A DNA stretch of 64,000 bases from NCBI RefSeq assembly GCF_008107635.1, contig NZ_SDGZ01000013.1, positions 62,001-126,000 of the forward strand, read 5' to 3'. Shown in pieces: positions 44,573 to 54,700 of this stretch. The notes beneath the pieces were generated by a model, which was not told the origin of the DNA, ran no database searches, and saw only the letters and a list, made by a program, of their open reading frames with translations. Each line of letters opens with the position of its first letter. Positions within the stretch are counted from its first letter, which is position 1. The translations under genes and the position numbers were made by a program. This DNA comes from Weissella muntiaci (GTDB lineage Bacteria; Bacillota; Bacilli; Lactobacillales; Lactobacillaceae).

Positions 44573-44834
44573 CTATCCTTCCCTCCGAAAAATCTATGTC
44601 ATTTTTGTCTAACAATCTTACAGCATGGTTCAATTGTGACTTTATTTCCGCATTTTCCTCTCGTAATTGCCCAACTTGTTTTGTTAAATCAGCAACCTGT
44701 GAAAGTAGTCCTTCCAATGTTTTTGTCGTTATTTTGGTATCGTTATCTGACTGTTTGCCTCTAAAGCCAAAGTACGCCGTCACTGCTCCTGCTATTGCAG
44801 CAATGCAACTCACGATGACGGTATCAATATTCAT
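44562..44834 (-). CDS. Small phage membrane protein with coiled coil
   Basis: A 90-residue protein with one N-terminal membrane span (residues 4-23) and a coiled coil (about 37-75, TLEGLLSQVADLTKQVGQLR). This layout resembles XhlA-like or holin-associated proteins found in Gram-positive phages. It starts at the base after the previous gene ends and overlaps the holin gene. Likely an accessory lysis protein. Confidence 0.7.
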   Translation of the reverse strand: MNIDTVIVSCIAAIAGAVTAYFGFRGKQSDNDTKITTKTLEGLLSQVADLTKQVGQLREENAEIKSQLNHAVRLLDKNDIDFSEGRIVES

Positions 44835-45260
44835 CTATATTTCTCCCTTCATCCGAGCTGACGGCTCACGCCTTGCTTCAACAATAATTCTAATCACAAT
44901 GAAAAAACTAAAAACGGTTAGCACACCAATTTTCCCTCGAGCTGATGAAATATCAGACAAGAAAAAACTAATTGTTATATAAGACCAAAACATCGTCGAC
45001 ACACTAGCAAATACAGTTCTGAGATACCAAAATTTTAAATCTAATATAAAACTAGCCGTCATTAGAACCCCAAAATACATCATGACAATAGCAAAAACGT
45101 GCGTGTCGGCCTGATTAAAGAAGAATGGTGTATGGTCATCTAATCTCGCCGTCGCAAAAGAAATTAATAAACCTACAGAAGCCGTCTCAAATCCAGTGAT
45201 GATCCAAAATGCATTTCGCAACATCTTGCTTGTAGTATCACGAATAAAATTTTTAAACAT
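44835..45260 (-). CDS. Phage membrane protein of the lysis region
   Basis: A 141-residue protein with four predicted membrane spans (about 17-37, 54-72, 79-98, 104-123). The ATG at 45260 is selected by GGAGG eight bases upstream. I do not recognise the family. Its place between the fibre gene and the lysis genes suggests either a lysis-regulating protein or a lysogenic-conversion membrane protein. Confidence 0.68.
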   Translation of the reverse strand: MFKNFIRDTTSKMLRNAFWIITGFETASVGLLISFATARLDDHTPFFFNQADTHVFAIVMMYFGVLMTASFILDLKFWYLRTVFASVSTMFWSYITISFFLSDISSARGKIGVLTVFSFFIVIRIIVEARREPSARMKGEI

Positions 45261-45273
45261 ATTACATTCCTCC

Positions 45274-47577
45274 CTATATAGTAGGCACCCCAGCATTCCA
45301 TGTTCTTGTTAAAGGATCAGCATAATATGTGACAGGCACAATATCGCCACTATCGCCCTTACCCATTTGTCCATTACCAAGCCATGAAGAAACATAAATT
45401 GAAGGATCATTGGTCCCTAATTTGATTTGCGCATGCCAATCAGAATGATTATTGAAATTAAAAAATGCAACTACAACTTGCCTTGCATCCGTACCTGGCA
45501 AATAATCTGCTACATAGAATGCGGTTGAAGGGACTTTTTCGCCAATAACGGTCATAGAACCGATTTGATTAACATTATCGGTATTAAATGTCCCACCAAC
45601 ATTTAGCATTACTCTATCGCCTTGTCGATGCCATCTAGCTGTTAAACCATAAAACATCATGCTTTGTGTTGATATTTTGTAACTCTCGACATTTACAAGT
45701 TCCCATAACGTAGCTGCATCTTTTGCACTTGGAAATGTTGTTCCAGTGGTATGTGCTACCTTTGCTTTAAAAATCGGGTTAGTAAGTTGACCAGTCTTTA
45801 AGTCCCCCACTTTAGAAAATGTAATCATTTGGCCGGCTTCAATTTTCATATTAGGTTGCCACGTTAACATTGTATTTACGTCAGTGGATACTACCTCTTT
45901 CCACCCAAGTAACTTGCCTCCGCTGACTGCCGAATACATCTTTCTGCCGTTCGTTAGTGATGTAACTTCAATTTCGCCGCTCGTCTTATCAGCACCTTCT
46001 ATCACAGTAACCGTGTAGTTCGACTGGAAAGGAGCGTTGCTTATAGCATTATTTCCTGATACCCAATTCCCATTATATTTATGCATATCAGCTGCTACAT
46101 CGACAAAATCCAAAAATGATGCTTGCCGTGTTGAAAAACTTCCAGTAATGGGAACGAGGTACTTTTTAATTCCATCAATGGTTTCAGCTCCAGTAGTATG
46201 CACTACCTGCTTATCATCAGCGACATTAACCCAGCCGACAATTTTGCCACTTTCAACAGGTGTATACCAAAAGCCACCAGTAAATAATGGAACAATAATC
46301 ATCATTCCATTATCATTGCCGGACATTGGCATAATCGTAAGATTAAACCACTGAACCACTCCTGTAGGTAAACCGGACAGGCTTTCAGTGGTAACTGCGT
46401 ATTGACCACGATAAACATCCATCTTTCCAGCTGCCACAATTGCTAAATCAGTGAACAAAGGCTTCTGCACATTTAGTCCATTTACAAATCCGTTGGCATT
46501 ACCCGTACCGCCTTTTGCAGTTGGTAAAACACCTTGAATTCCCAATACAATGTTTTTTGTTCCATCAAAAGTAACCGATGATGATTGTGTTAAATCAGTG
46601 ATCATGGTTCTTGCTGCTGAGAGTTTTGTGGCAGTTCCAGAATTACCCGTAATCGATGCAGATATTGTTTGAGTGAATTTATTAGTACCCGTCCAAGTGT
46701 TATCAGTTACTTCACTTGTGATCTGCCCCCAAGACCCCCAAACAGTGTTTTTAACTTTAATAAATACATTGTTAGAAAAATCTGACAGCCTAGCATTTCC
46801 GAGCAATCCATCAGATTTATCATCTGATTCAAAAATATCAAGAACAAACGGAGTTTTTGCATTAGCAGGCAATCCCACTAAAGGCACCCCCCTTTTTGCG
46901 AAGTATCGCCCACTACCTAATGAATTTATATCAGTACCCGCTGATAATTCTTGACCATAAACGTATCCTGCTGCCGTTGCACGCCCTGAAAGATTTCCGA
47001 CAACCCCATCTTTGAAAATCTTAACCCCACCGACTGATTGATCACCTGTTAGTAATACAGCTTGATCATGTAGTGTTTTCAGTTTGCCATCAACGACATC
47101 TGATAGTTCAGCTAAATCTTTCATTTGCGCAATCGCATTGTCATCAATTTCCAAAGAAAAAGTGACGTTCGAATTTGTAACAGATAAATTCACGCTGTAA
47201 ACAATTGAGTTCTGATTATCTAAACCACCTGCCGGAATAAAATCAGGGGTTTCAGCATCAACAACCGCCAATAGTGTCTCAACGTTATTTATATCTGAGA
47301 TATAAACACCAATACTATTGATGTAGCTATCTTTTGAAATTCTTGTGCTATCAAATACTCCAGTAAATGAAAAAACATTACCGTTGCGAACAATGTCGCT
47401 GGGTAATGCTGTCAATATCTCATCAGACAACCGAGTCAACTTCGATATGTCTTTATCCTTGTAACTCACAGATGCAATTGACATCTTTGTTACTTTGTTT
47501 TCTTGCTTATGATTAAACAAGTCCGCTGCCGCCGCAAGGCCAGCATCAGTAAATCGTGCTCCTTTTAATTTTGCCAT
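45274..47577 (-). CDS. Phage tail fibre with pyocin-knob-like modules
   Basis: A 767-residue receptor-binding candidate. The N-terminal 150 residues (GARFTDAGLAAAADLFNHKQ and GVFDSTRISKDSYINSIGVY) match the baseplate-attachment domain of myophage fibres. Three modules end in a similar W-containing strand (VWGSWGQIT near 283, KIVGWVNV near 450 and KLLGWKEV near 560) and look like knob domains of R-type pyocin fibres. The C-terminal 150 residues (TARWHRQGDRVMLNVGG onward) form a different tip. Host range probably depends on this gene. Confidence 0.85.
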   Translation of the reverse strand: MAKLKGARFTDAGLAAAADLFNHKQENKVTKMSIASVSYKDKDISKLTRLSDEILTALPSDIVRNGNVFSFTGVFDSTRISKDSYINSIGVYISDINNVETLLAVVDAETPDFIPAGGLDNQNSIVYSVNLSVTNSNVTFSLEIDDNAIAQMKDLAELSDVVDGKLKTLHDQAVLLTGDQSVGGVKIFKDGVVGNLSGRATAAGYVYGQELSAGTDINSLGSGRYFAKRGVPLVGLPANAKTPFVLDIFESDDKSDGLLGNARLSDFSNNVFIKVKNTVWGSWGQITSEVTDNTWTGTNKFTQTISASITGNSGTATKLSAARTMITDLTQSSSVTFDGTKNIVLGIQGVLPTAKGGTGNANGFVNGLNVQKPLFTDLAIVAAGKMDVYRGQYAVTTESLSGLPTGVVQWFNLTIMPMSGNDNGMMIIVPLFTGGFWYTPVESGKIVGWVNVADDKQVVHTTGAETIDGIKKYLVPITGSFSTRQASFLDFVDVAADMHKYNGNWVSGNNAISNAPFQSNYTVTVIEGADKTSGEIEVTSLTNGRKMYSAVSGGKLLGWKEVVSTDVNTMLTWQPNMKIEAGQMITFSKVGDLKTGQLTNPIFKAKVAHTTGTTFPSAKDAATLWELVNVESYKISTQSMMFYGLTARWHRQGDRVMLNVGGTFNTDNVNQIGSMTVIGEKVPSTAFYVADYLPGTDARQVVVAFFNFNNHSDWHAQIKLGTNDPSIYVSSWLGNGQMGKGDSGDIVPVTYYADPLTRTWNAGVPTI

Positions 47578-47579
47578 TT

Positions 47580-48164
47580 TTATACACCTGGAATCTTCAT
47601 TGTCACAACTGGTGAGCTAAAGAATGCAGCTTGCTCTATAACTGCACCAATAGCAATTTCACTTGCACTGGCTTCCTTGAAGCTAACCCCTTCTAGCCGA
47701 ATACCTGCTGGAAGAATACTTTTTATCCAACTAATGACCAACTCTCGTTGATCTTCATTTGGAGTAAGTGCAGCCGGTATATCTGTAACTCTCACAGATA
47801 ATAATTCGTCCCCATTCTCCACGTTGAAAGAACTAAGTGGTAATCCACTGGTATTTGAAAGAACATTGATGATTTCGTTAGCCGTACCAACTCGCAAACT
47901 CATTTCAATATGAGACTTTATCAAAAAACGATAAAAGCTATCATCCGTCGTTAATCTAGTGACACCATATTGTTTACCTATTTCATCAAGTATTTTTCCG
48001 CTTGCTTCATCAATTGAACGTGACCTTGCAGCGTAGATTGATGACCTGTTAAGTTCGTCAATCTGACCACCAACTAAATCTAGTAGTTTGTAATTGTTCG
48101 ACGTTGACCCTTTTTGTAAAAACAACGGCAACATTGCCACCATATCATTGGTTACTGTACTCAT
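47580..48164 (-). CDS. Phage baseplate/tail protein (gpI/YmfQ-like)
   Basis: A 194-residue protein with a helical N-terminal half (ARSRSIDEASGKILDEIGKQ near 45) and a beta-rich C-terminal half. Position after baseplate J and before the fibre gene is that of the Mu gp48/P2 gpI group, which links baseplate wedge to fibres. Its ATG overlaps the upstream stop in an ATGA. Confidence 0.8.
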   Translation of the reverse strand: MSTVTNDMVAMLPLFLQKGSTSNNYKLLDLVGGQIDELNRSSIYAARSRSIDEASGKILDEIGKQYGVTRLTTDDSFYRFLIKSHIEMSLRVGTANEIINVLSNTSGLPLSSFNVENGDELLSVRVTDIPAALTPNEDQRELVISWIKSILPAGIRLEGVSFKEASASEIAIGAVIEQAAFFSSPVVTMKIPGV

Positions 48165-49333
48165 ACTGTCACCTCGATATCGCCAGGCGAAAGGTACTCA
48201 AATTCTTCAACAGTAACTTTATTTCCAGTAACAGGTCTGCCATCTACAGTGAGCTTTACGTCAACGTCTACAATTCCATCTTCTTCATAAATAATGCCGT
48301 ATAGCTTGGTTACATGTAGCGTTTCTCCAATAGTTAGCTTCGTAAGATAATCTGTCACATTCGCCTTTACATTATCCTTTCCACTAATGCTGAAGCTATC
48401 AGATACGACCAAGGTTAACTGCACATCCACTGCCTTTTGAGTTGGTCGATCAAATTTAATCACTTGCTTATGCGTTCCGTTGATAAGCGGAACTTCCACT
48501 TCGGAAGCCCCAGTCGTAGATACGCCCGCAGCAACAGCATTAAAAATTGCATTCGCAATATCGTAGTCATCTCCACCTTGAACATAAAAATGAACCGATT
48601 TAGGTGGATTCCCATTGCTATCAACTTCCATTGTGTCATTCACAATTAGGTGGGCCATTTGGACACCGACTACATTTTCAACAGCCGTTATTAGTGCATT
48701 AGGCGTTCCGTTCGCAGATCGACGGTAATTATCAAGTAGTCGTGTTCTTAAGTCACTGTCACTCTCTAACGCAACACCACCAACAGCCGCTTCCTTATTT
48801 ACGACTTCTGTTAAACCATCCACAGCTTCAACAATTTTATTAATTCTGCCCGCTGCAACATTAGTTTTCAAATTTTGTTCAACTGAAACAACTAAAATTT
48901 CTAACTCTCCAGGTACATCTTCGCCATCAGAAGTTGCTACTCCTACTGGCTGGAGCTCTCCACTTTCAGCAGCAAAAAAGTTTATCCCGCTCTGTGTTCC
49001 GAACAATGTTTGCTCGTTGATCTTTGTTCCTGCCTTACCTTTCAACGTTAAATTTGTTGTCGCATTCTTTGCCGGATTACGGTATAACCCTATGTTTCCA
49101 GCCAAGCGATCTAGTGAAATGCCGGTTGCTTGAGAAACAAAGCCACTAAACCACACGGACTCCTGTAACTCTTCTTGCTTGGCGAGCTCGCTTGCCACAA
49201 CTCTAAGGAACATTCCAACCATACTATCCGGACCAACTGCCACATCGGTTGAAATGGTACTCTGCGCTTGAGCTATCATATCGTTTAATATTTCATCACG
49301 CCGTCGCCGTTTTAGTCCTGAACTATCCAGCAT
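48161..49333 (-). CDS. Phage baseplate wedge protein J
   Basis: A 390-residue baseplate J-like (Mu gp47, PBSX XkdT) protein. Family segments: GPDSMVGMFLRVVASELAKQ near residue 38, ATGISLDRLAGNIGLYRNPA near 68, and SDLRTRLLDNYRRSANGTPN near 193. It forms wedges of the contractile tail baseplate. GGAGG lies ten bases before the ATG, inside the upstream gene. Confidence 0.92.
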   Translation of the reverse strand: MLDSSGLKRRRRDEILNDMIAQAQSTISTDVAVGPDSMVGMFLRVVASELAKQEELQESVWFSGFVSQATGISLDRLAGNIGLYRNPAKNATTNLTLKGKAGTKINEQTLFGTQSGINFFAAESGELQPVGVATSDGEDVPGELEILVVSVEQNLKTNVAAGRINKIVEAVDGLTEVVNKEAAVGGVALESDSDLRTRLLDNYRRSANGTPNALITAVENVVGVQMAHLIVNDTMEVDSNGNPPKSVHFYVQGGDDYDIANAIFNAVAAGVSTTGASEVEVPLINGTHKQVIKFDRPTQKAVDVQLTLVVSDSFSISGKDNVKANVTDYLTKLTIGETLHVTKLYGIIYEEDGIVDVDVKLTVDGRPVTGNKVTVEEFEYLSPGDIEVTV

Positions 49334-49685
49334 TTAATACCACCTCCGTTTCTATATTTGTTGAATTAACTAGAGATAAAGTAAAAGACACGGTCAATGC
49401 CCGTGTCTTTCTATCTTGTGTAAATTTGAAATCACCTACCGATGAAATAATTGTTGAAGTTGTTAAAATCGCCGTCTTAATATCTTGAAGGATATAATCA
49501 GGGACAACACGTTTAACAAAAATGTTCGACCAACTAAGACCAAAATTTGGTTCAAAAGGCATTTCACCAAGATGCGTTTTCAAAATTATATAAACACTTT
49601 GCTTTATTTGCTCACTATCTTCAACAGTTACAATATCTTGGAATAGCGTCAGGTCGCCGTCTTGATTTACTTTAAAATCTTTCAT
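49323..49685 (-). CDS. Phage baseplate gp25-like protein (XkdS/DUF2634)
   Basis: A 120-residue protein. The opening MKDFKVNQDGDLTLFQDIVT and the segment VYIILKTHLGEMPFEPNFGL are typical of gp25/GPW-like proteins, which start sheath assembly on the baseplate. It overlaps baseplate J by 11 bases and the spike gene by four. Confidence 0.88.
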   Translation of the reverse strand: MKDFKVNQDGDLTLFQDIVTVEDSEQIKQSVYIILKTHLGEMPFEPNFGLSWSNIFVKRVVPDYILQDIKTAILTTSTIISSVGDFKFTQDRKTRALTVSFTLSLVNSTNIETEVVLNAG

Positions 49686-50032
49686 GCCTTTACCTTTCCG
49701 ATGATAATTGCATCATTAATACTATGCCGACGACTAATCGTTAAATTGTATACTTCCTTATCTCCACTAAAGTCTTCCAAAGGCAAATCAGTAAACACCA
49801 TTGCCACAATATCGCCAACATTTAGAGTGCCAACATGGTCAAGAATATAAGCATTGTGAATCGTTGCCGTTTTATCTTTATCAGCTTCTTTAGCTAAGAG
49901 TTGAACGTTTGCTTTGTTGCTATTCACGTTGGTTACACGCCCAATTGATGCAACGTGTAAATCTCTCATGATTTTAGACTTTAGCTTATCAAATAACTTA
50001 CTCCATGATTTAATCGGATCAACATTTCTCAT
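49682..50032 (-). CDS. Phage baseplate spike/gp138-like protein
   Basis: A 116-residue OB-fold-like protein (IGRVTNVNSNKANVQLLAKE near residue 30, then GTLNVGDIVAMVFTDLPLED) that matches the N-terminal domain of puncturing-spike proteins such as gpV and gp138. There is no long beta-helix tip, so the spike may be short or completed by another protein. One-base overlap with the upstream hub gene. Confidence 0.78.
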   Translation of the reverse strand: MRNVDPIKSWSKLFDKLKSKIMRDLHVASIGRVTNVNSNKANVQLLAKEADKDKTATIHNAYILDHVGTLNVGDIVAMVFTDLPLEDFSGDKEVYNLTISRRHSINDAIIIGKVKA

Positions 50033-50853
50033 TAGATAATTTCTCCCGTAGTTCTAAAACTGGTGCCATCAAAACTGTGTTCGCCATTTCTAAAGTGATA
50101 AATTCCACCGCCACCATATCGAGAATTCAATTTGATTCCTTGCCCGACTGTAATTCGATGATTTAATAGCAACTCCACGCTATACCCCGCTATATCATCA
50201 TCGGATGACCAATCAAGGGGCTGTGGGAAACCAATCAATCCATGTTGAGCGTCATAAACCAATGCGTTATCACTACTATTTGTCACGGCGTTAATGATAA
50301 TTCGCCCACGCTTATAAAACAGCTTACTGCCAGCATCTTCTGCTACTTCAGTTAAAGCATCCATCGCTGAACCCTCAACGCTGTAACCGTCACTATAACT
50401 CTTCTCCTTTTGTAGGTTAATCTCTGATATTGGAATACCTGCTGCTTGAGAAACTCTTGTAATTACGTCTTGCGCTGAAATACCATTTGACAGTGATAAA
50501 TTAATCTCTTTCTTGGAGTAATCCTCCCCTTCCAAGAATGTGAATGAGGACTTAATTTCCCCATTTCCATCAGAGGTCCTTGGGTAAACGTAGTTAATAG
50601 TTCCTTCACTGATGACACCAATGTCATCTTGATACCCAGCTGAAAGCACAACGTATGATCCTTTTTGAATAAAGTTTTGACTATCTTGACTCAAGTTAAA
50701 AATATCCACTGTCGTTGATGAAGGTTCAGAGTCATCACTGAATGATGATGTGAAGTTGATCATCAATGTGCCAAATGAAGAATACTCCCATGTTGATTTA
50801 TGTTCTCCAGTAGTTATTTCCAGTCTGATTTTACCTAAAAATTGATCAGTCAT
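50032..50853 (-). CDS. Phage baseplate hub protein
   Basis: A 273-residue protein of the gp27/gpD-like hub fold. The N-terminal beta domain has SSTTVDIFNLSQDSQNFI near residue 42; the middle ISAQDVITRVSQAAGIPISE near 125 is the typical short helical insert; SVELLLNHRITVGQGIKLNS near 225 is the closing barrel strand. It joins tube and spike. Overlaps the plug gene by eight bases. Confidence 0.82.
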   Translation of the reverse strand: MTDQFLGKIRLEITTGEHKSTWEYSSFGTLMINFTSSFSDDSEPSSTTVDIFNLSQDSQNFIQKGSYVVLSAGYQDDIGVISEGTINYVYPRTSDGNGEIKSSFTFLEGEDYSKKEINLSLSNGISAQDVITRVSQAAGIPISEINLQKEKSYSDGYSVEGSAMDALTEVAEDAGSKLFYKRGRIIINAVTNSSDNALVYDAQHGLIGFPQPLDWSSDDDIAGYSVELLLNHRITVGQGIKLNSRYGGGGIYHFRNGEHSFDGTSFRTTGEII

Positions 50854-51181
50854 TTACTTCCTCCAGATTATCAATATAAAGGCGTACATTTGTCCCAAAG
50901 TTATCAAAAGTTATGTCAGTTGTCGGGTCCGATTCATCCATCGGGATAATCCTTTCAGCAGGCATATCAGGATTAATAACATCGCTCCATAATGGTTGAT
51001 TTGCAACCATTTTCTCGCCTATTACTAATGCAGTACCGTCCGCTTTATATAGATCAACTGTAAAGTAGCCTTCCGAAGAGTTGTAATTGATACCAAAAAT
51101 AAAAGTTTGGATTCCAAAGGGAAATTCAAACTTTTCGGGTAAATTATCTTTTTCAATTGGAATATAAGGTCTTAATGACAT
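50846..51181 (-). CDS. Phage baseplate plug-like protein (DUF6983-like)
   Basis: A 111-residue beta-rich protein (YIPIEKDNLPEKFEFPFG at the start; GYFTVDLYKADGTALVIGEK in the middle). The family in contractile phages fills the centre of the baseplate next to the hub. One base separates it from the upstream gene. Confidence 0.75.
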   Translation of the reverse strand: MSLRPYIPIEKDNLPEKFEFPFGIQTFIFGINYNSSEGYFTVDLYKADGTALVIGEKMVANQPLWSDVINPDMPAERIIPMDESDPTTDITFDNFGTNVRLYIDNLEEVND

Positions 51182-51778
51182 TTACTTAACCCTCGCTCTC
51201 ACTCCGATTGGTATAAATCTATCTGGCCAATGATTCCAACCTCGCAATGTGTCCAACGGAGTTCCATATTGCATCATCCAGCCCCAGTAAGTATTGCCAG
51301 GTTGCACCGTAACCCAAACGCCGTCACCGTCACCGACCGGCTTTTTCACTGCAACAACTATTTGCTCCGGCCTCTGAACAACTCGTAAAAATTTCCATGT
51401 AATGGACACCTTTGTAGCATTAACCGCATTATTGTTATAACTATGTTCTATTCCACTTATAATCATAGGTGCAACAAAACGTCTACCAAAGAATTGCAGC
51501 ACTGTACCACGCTCCTGCCACAACATTAATTGAGCAAGAGCATTCTGCCCGTCCACATTATTTCCACCGTCACCAAGTAAATATCCAGTTATTGTCCCAG
51601 AATCTTCCGTCATTCCAATGTGATCCGTTATAGCCGAGCCACTTTCAACGGCATTCTGTGCAACATCAAATTGTCTGGATAGCGACTCTCCATCTTCATC
51701 AGTTGCGATATATACACTATTTTGAGAATTAGGATGTTCAGTCATCCTAAATCCAACTAAGTGTTGATCAGCACCCAT
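51182..51778 (-). CDS. Phage tail/baseplate protein with LysM-like end
   Basis: A 198-residue protein. The first 135 residues are a beta-rich tail protein fold (DHIGMTEDSGTITGYLLGDG near 50); the end (VTVQPGNTYWGWMMQYGTPL then WPDRFIPIGVRARV) resembles the LysM module of XkdP-like proteins that sit at the tape measure end near the hub. It is directly downstream of the tape measure gene. Confidence 0.75.
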   Translation of the reverse strand: MGADQHLVGFRMTEHPNSQNSVYIATDEDGESLSRQFDVAQNAVESGSAITDHIGMTEDSGTITGYLLGDGGNNVDGQNALAQLMLWQERGTVLQFFGRRFVAPMIISGIEHSYNNNAVNATKVSITWKFLRVVQRPEQIVVAVKKPVGDGDGVWVTVQPGNTYWGWMMQYGTPLDTLRGWNHWPDRFIPIGVRARVK

Positions 51779-51789
51779 TATCTACCTCC

Positions 51790-54700
51790 TTAAATCAATC
51801 CTAGTGTGTCCGACAAATTCTGTGACATCGCTTCAAGGTAAGGCATAACTGCTGCCATTACCATTTTTTCAAGCCCAGCTCCTGCGACACCACTAATGTT
51901 AATCTCAGGCTTGATATTAATTTCAATATTCCGCTTATCTGCATTACTCTTTACAGGTTGAGCTTCACTCATTGCATTAAATGCTTGAATTGCTTTAGGA
52001 GTACCCTTAGCATACGCATTCAACTTCGCAAATTTACGACGAGTATCTTGTGCGTTCAATACGTGTGAACCAGCCGGTAGCGGAACCATAATATTCCGCT
52101 CGTTAGGGAACAAACCTACAAGTCCATTTGGTAGCATAAATGCCTCTCGGAATGTTGAACTCTGTTCATCATTAACCAATGCCATGCCGCCTGGGTGTGA
52201 TCCCCCAGCAGGCGTACCCTTGGCATATTTTGCAAAGGCAGCCCTTGCACCAGGTGTACCGTTTGCAAACTTACCACCTAATTTACTAGTGTCCCCCTTC
52301 ACGGCTACATCGATGGTTACCTTCTTATCCTTTAAGGCTGAAATTGCTGCCGCTAGGGTTTTAACCTTACCTGTCGCAGTTCCGGCACTATTTCCGATAG
52401 TTGCCATTGATGACGAAACCTTGGAACTAACTGATGTAGCAGTAGATACCATCTTATTGAAACTTGACTTGAACGTATTAGCTGCCTTGTTCGCACCATT
52501 TTGGACAGCATTTTCTACCTTATTCATGCCAGATGTAGAAGCACTTGCCAACTTTGAGAATGCTGAATTTCCAGCACTTCCCATCTTAGACATCCCACTC
52601 TTAACTGCACTCACAACCTGATTAGAGCCAGATTTTGCAGCGTTTTTGGCTGCATTCATTCCAGACTTAACTGATGAAGTTAACTTGTTGAACGTGCCCT
52701 TACCAATGCTGTTCATTCCAGCTAATCCAGACTTAACCGCCGTCGGTATCTTATGTGCGCCTGATTTAGCAGCTGAGGAAGCCTTACTCATACCAGATTT
52801 AACTGAACTTGATAGCTTATTGAATTGGCTCTTACCTGCTGTTCCTATTCCCTTGAAGCTACTAGTAACAGCTTTCTTGATACCCTTTCCACCGGAACTC
52901 ATCGCCTTTGATGCCTTTGACATGCCTTGCTTGGCACTGGTGGATAGTTTATTAAATTCCTTCTTAGAGCTCTTACTGATGCCAGAAAATGCCTTGCTTG
53001 TATTTTTACCAACCTTACTGAACGCACTGGTTACCTTTGATGACGACGACTTGGCAGCACTTGCAAGTTTCTTAAATGAAGAGTCTCCACTCTTGCCGAC
53101 CTTTTCAACGTGCTTTGAGGTCTTCTTAGCTTCGTCACCGGTCTTTTTTGTGCTCTTAGTTGCTTTATCAGCTGATTTAGATGTCTTTTTACCGCCCTTA
53201 TCAGCACCACCAAACCACTTAGAAATATTTTTCATCCAGCTTGGTTGTTTCCAACCGCTAAACGGATTCTTAATTTTTGGTAGCTTGAAGCCCTTGAACG
53301 GATTTTTAAACTTTGGCATTTTAATCTTGGGCATCTTGAAGCCCTTAAATGGATTTGATAGCTTTGGCATCTTTATCTTGCTGAAAGTATTTCCAATGCT
53401 TGTCATCCACTTTGGCATTTTCACGCCCTTAAATATATTCTTACCAGCGTCTCCGATCAGTTTAAGAGGTCCCATAATTGGTCCACTCTTTGCAAGAGAC
53501 TTCATTTCTGATTTAATCGCCTTTTGCGGGTTTGCTTTAAATGCTTTCAGACCCTTCCCAAGGTTTGAACCAATCTTTGCGCCTGCCTTACTATGCGATG
53601 TAAAGAAATTACCGACACTCTTGCCTACTTTTCCGGCAACCTTTCCAGCACTTTCCATTGCACCAGATACATTTTTCTTTACAGACTTACCAAACTCTCC
53701 AGCGCCCTTTGCCATCTTCTTAAAGTTAAGCCCACCGATTGCCTTACCAGCCTTCTCACCTAACCATGAACCAGCCATACCGCCAGCAACGGTTCCGACT
53801 GGCCCGAGCAAAGAACCAAGCGCTCCACCAACAACTCCACCAACACCTGATCCTACTGCGCCACCCACGGCTTTACGTCTAGTCTTACCAGGTTTCATGC
53901 TTGCAGCACTTGCAACATCTAATCCCATAAAGGCTAGATTTGCAACTCCTCCAAGTTTTCCAGCTACCTTACCAGCTCCTCTAACAAGTCCCGCACCAGG
54001 TATTTTAGAAGCAAAACCACTAATCTTACCAACAGCACCACCGACTTTACCAAACGCACCGCCAGCTTTTCCAACTACTCCGCCAACACGACCAAAAGCA
54101 CGGCCTAATCGACCACCCTTTGAAGCTGCTAAACGTGTTGTTCTCGTTGCAACAGAGCCTGCTCTCGTCGATTCAACTCTGCCACCGATTGCAAGGGCTT
54201 CATCACTTGCCGTTGCAATTCTTCCACGAAGTTTCGTAGCTTTACGTGAATGCGCACCCTTACGACCTGCAACACGCTCATACTTTGATTCTAGCTTTCC
54301 AACATAAGAACCCGACTTATCTGAATACTTGGATAGCTTGCTTCCTGCACGCTTTGCTTGCTTAGATTCTGCTCCATACTTTTCAACTTGACGTTCGTAC
54401 TTCGAAGCCGCTTTGTTATATTTACGGTTGGAACGAGTAGATAATTTCTTGCCCTTCTTTCCACCTTCGGAATATCCGTCACCATCTTCATTGTATGAAC
54501 CGTCTCCATTACCATTAAGAGCAGCTGTCAACCTTTGTAGTGCAGAGGTATTCTCGTTTAAATCTCGATTGCTACCCTTTGGTGTTTTTCCGCCGCCAAA
54601 TAACTTACTCAAGCCAGGTACTTTATCTAATTTGGTAACCTTTCCAGCGAACCCAAGGCCACCCTTTAAAAGTCCACCAATGCCTGGCAGTTTAGTCAAT

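Noticed and set aside
52646-54307. 553-codon rightward frame opposite the tape measure gene
   Set aside because: It is long only because the tape measure gene is rich in Lys, Gly and Ser codons, which give few stops on the other strand. It has Pro/Leu/Ala-rich sequence, no ribosome site and runs against all prophage genes.
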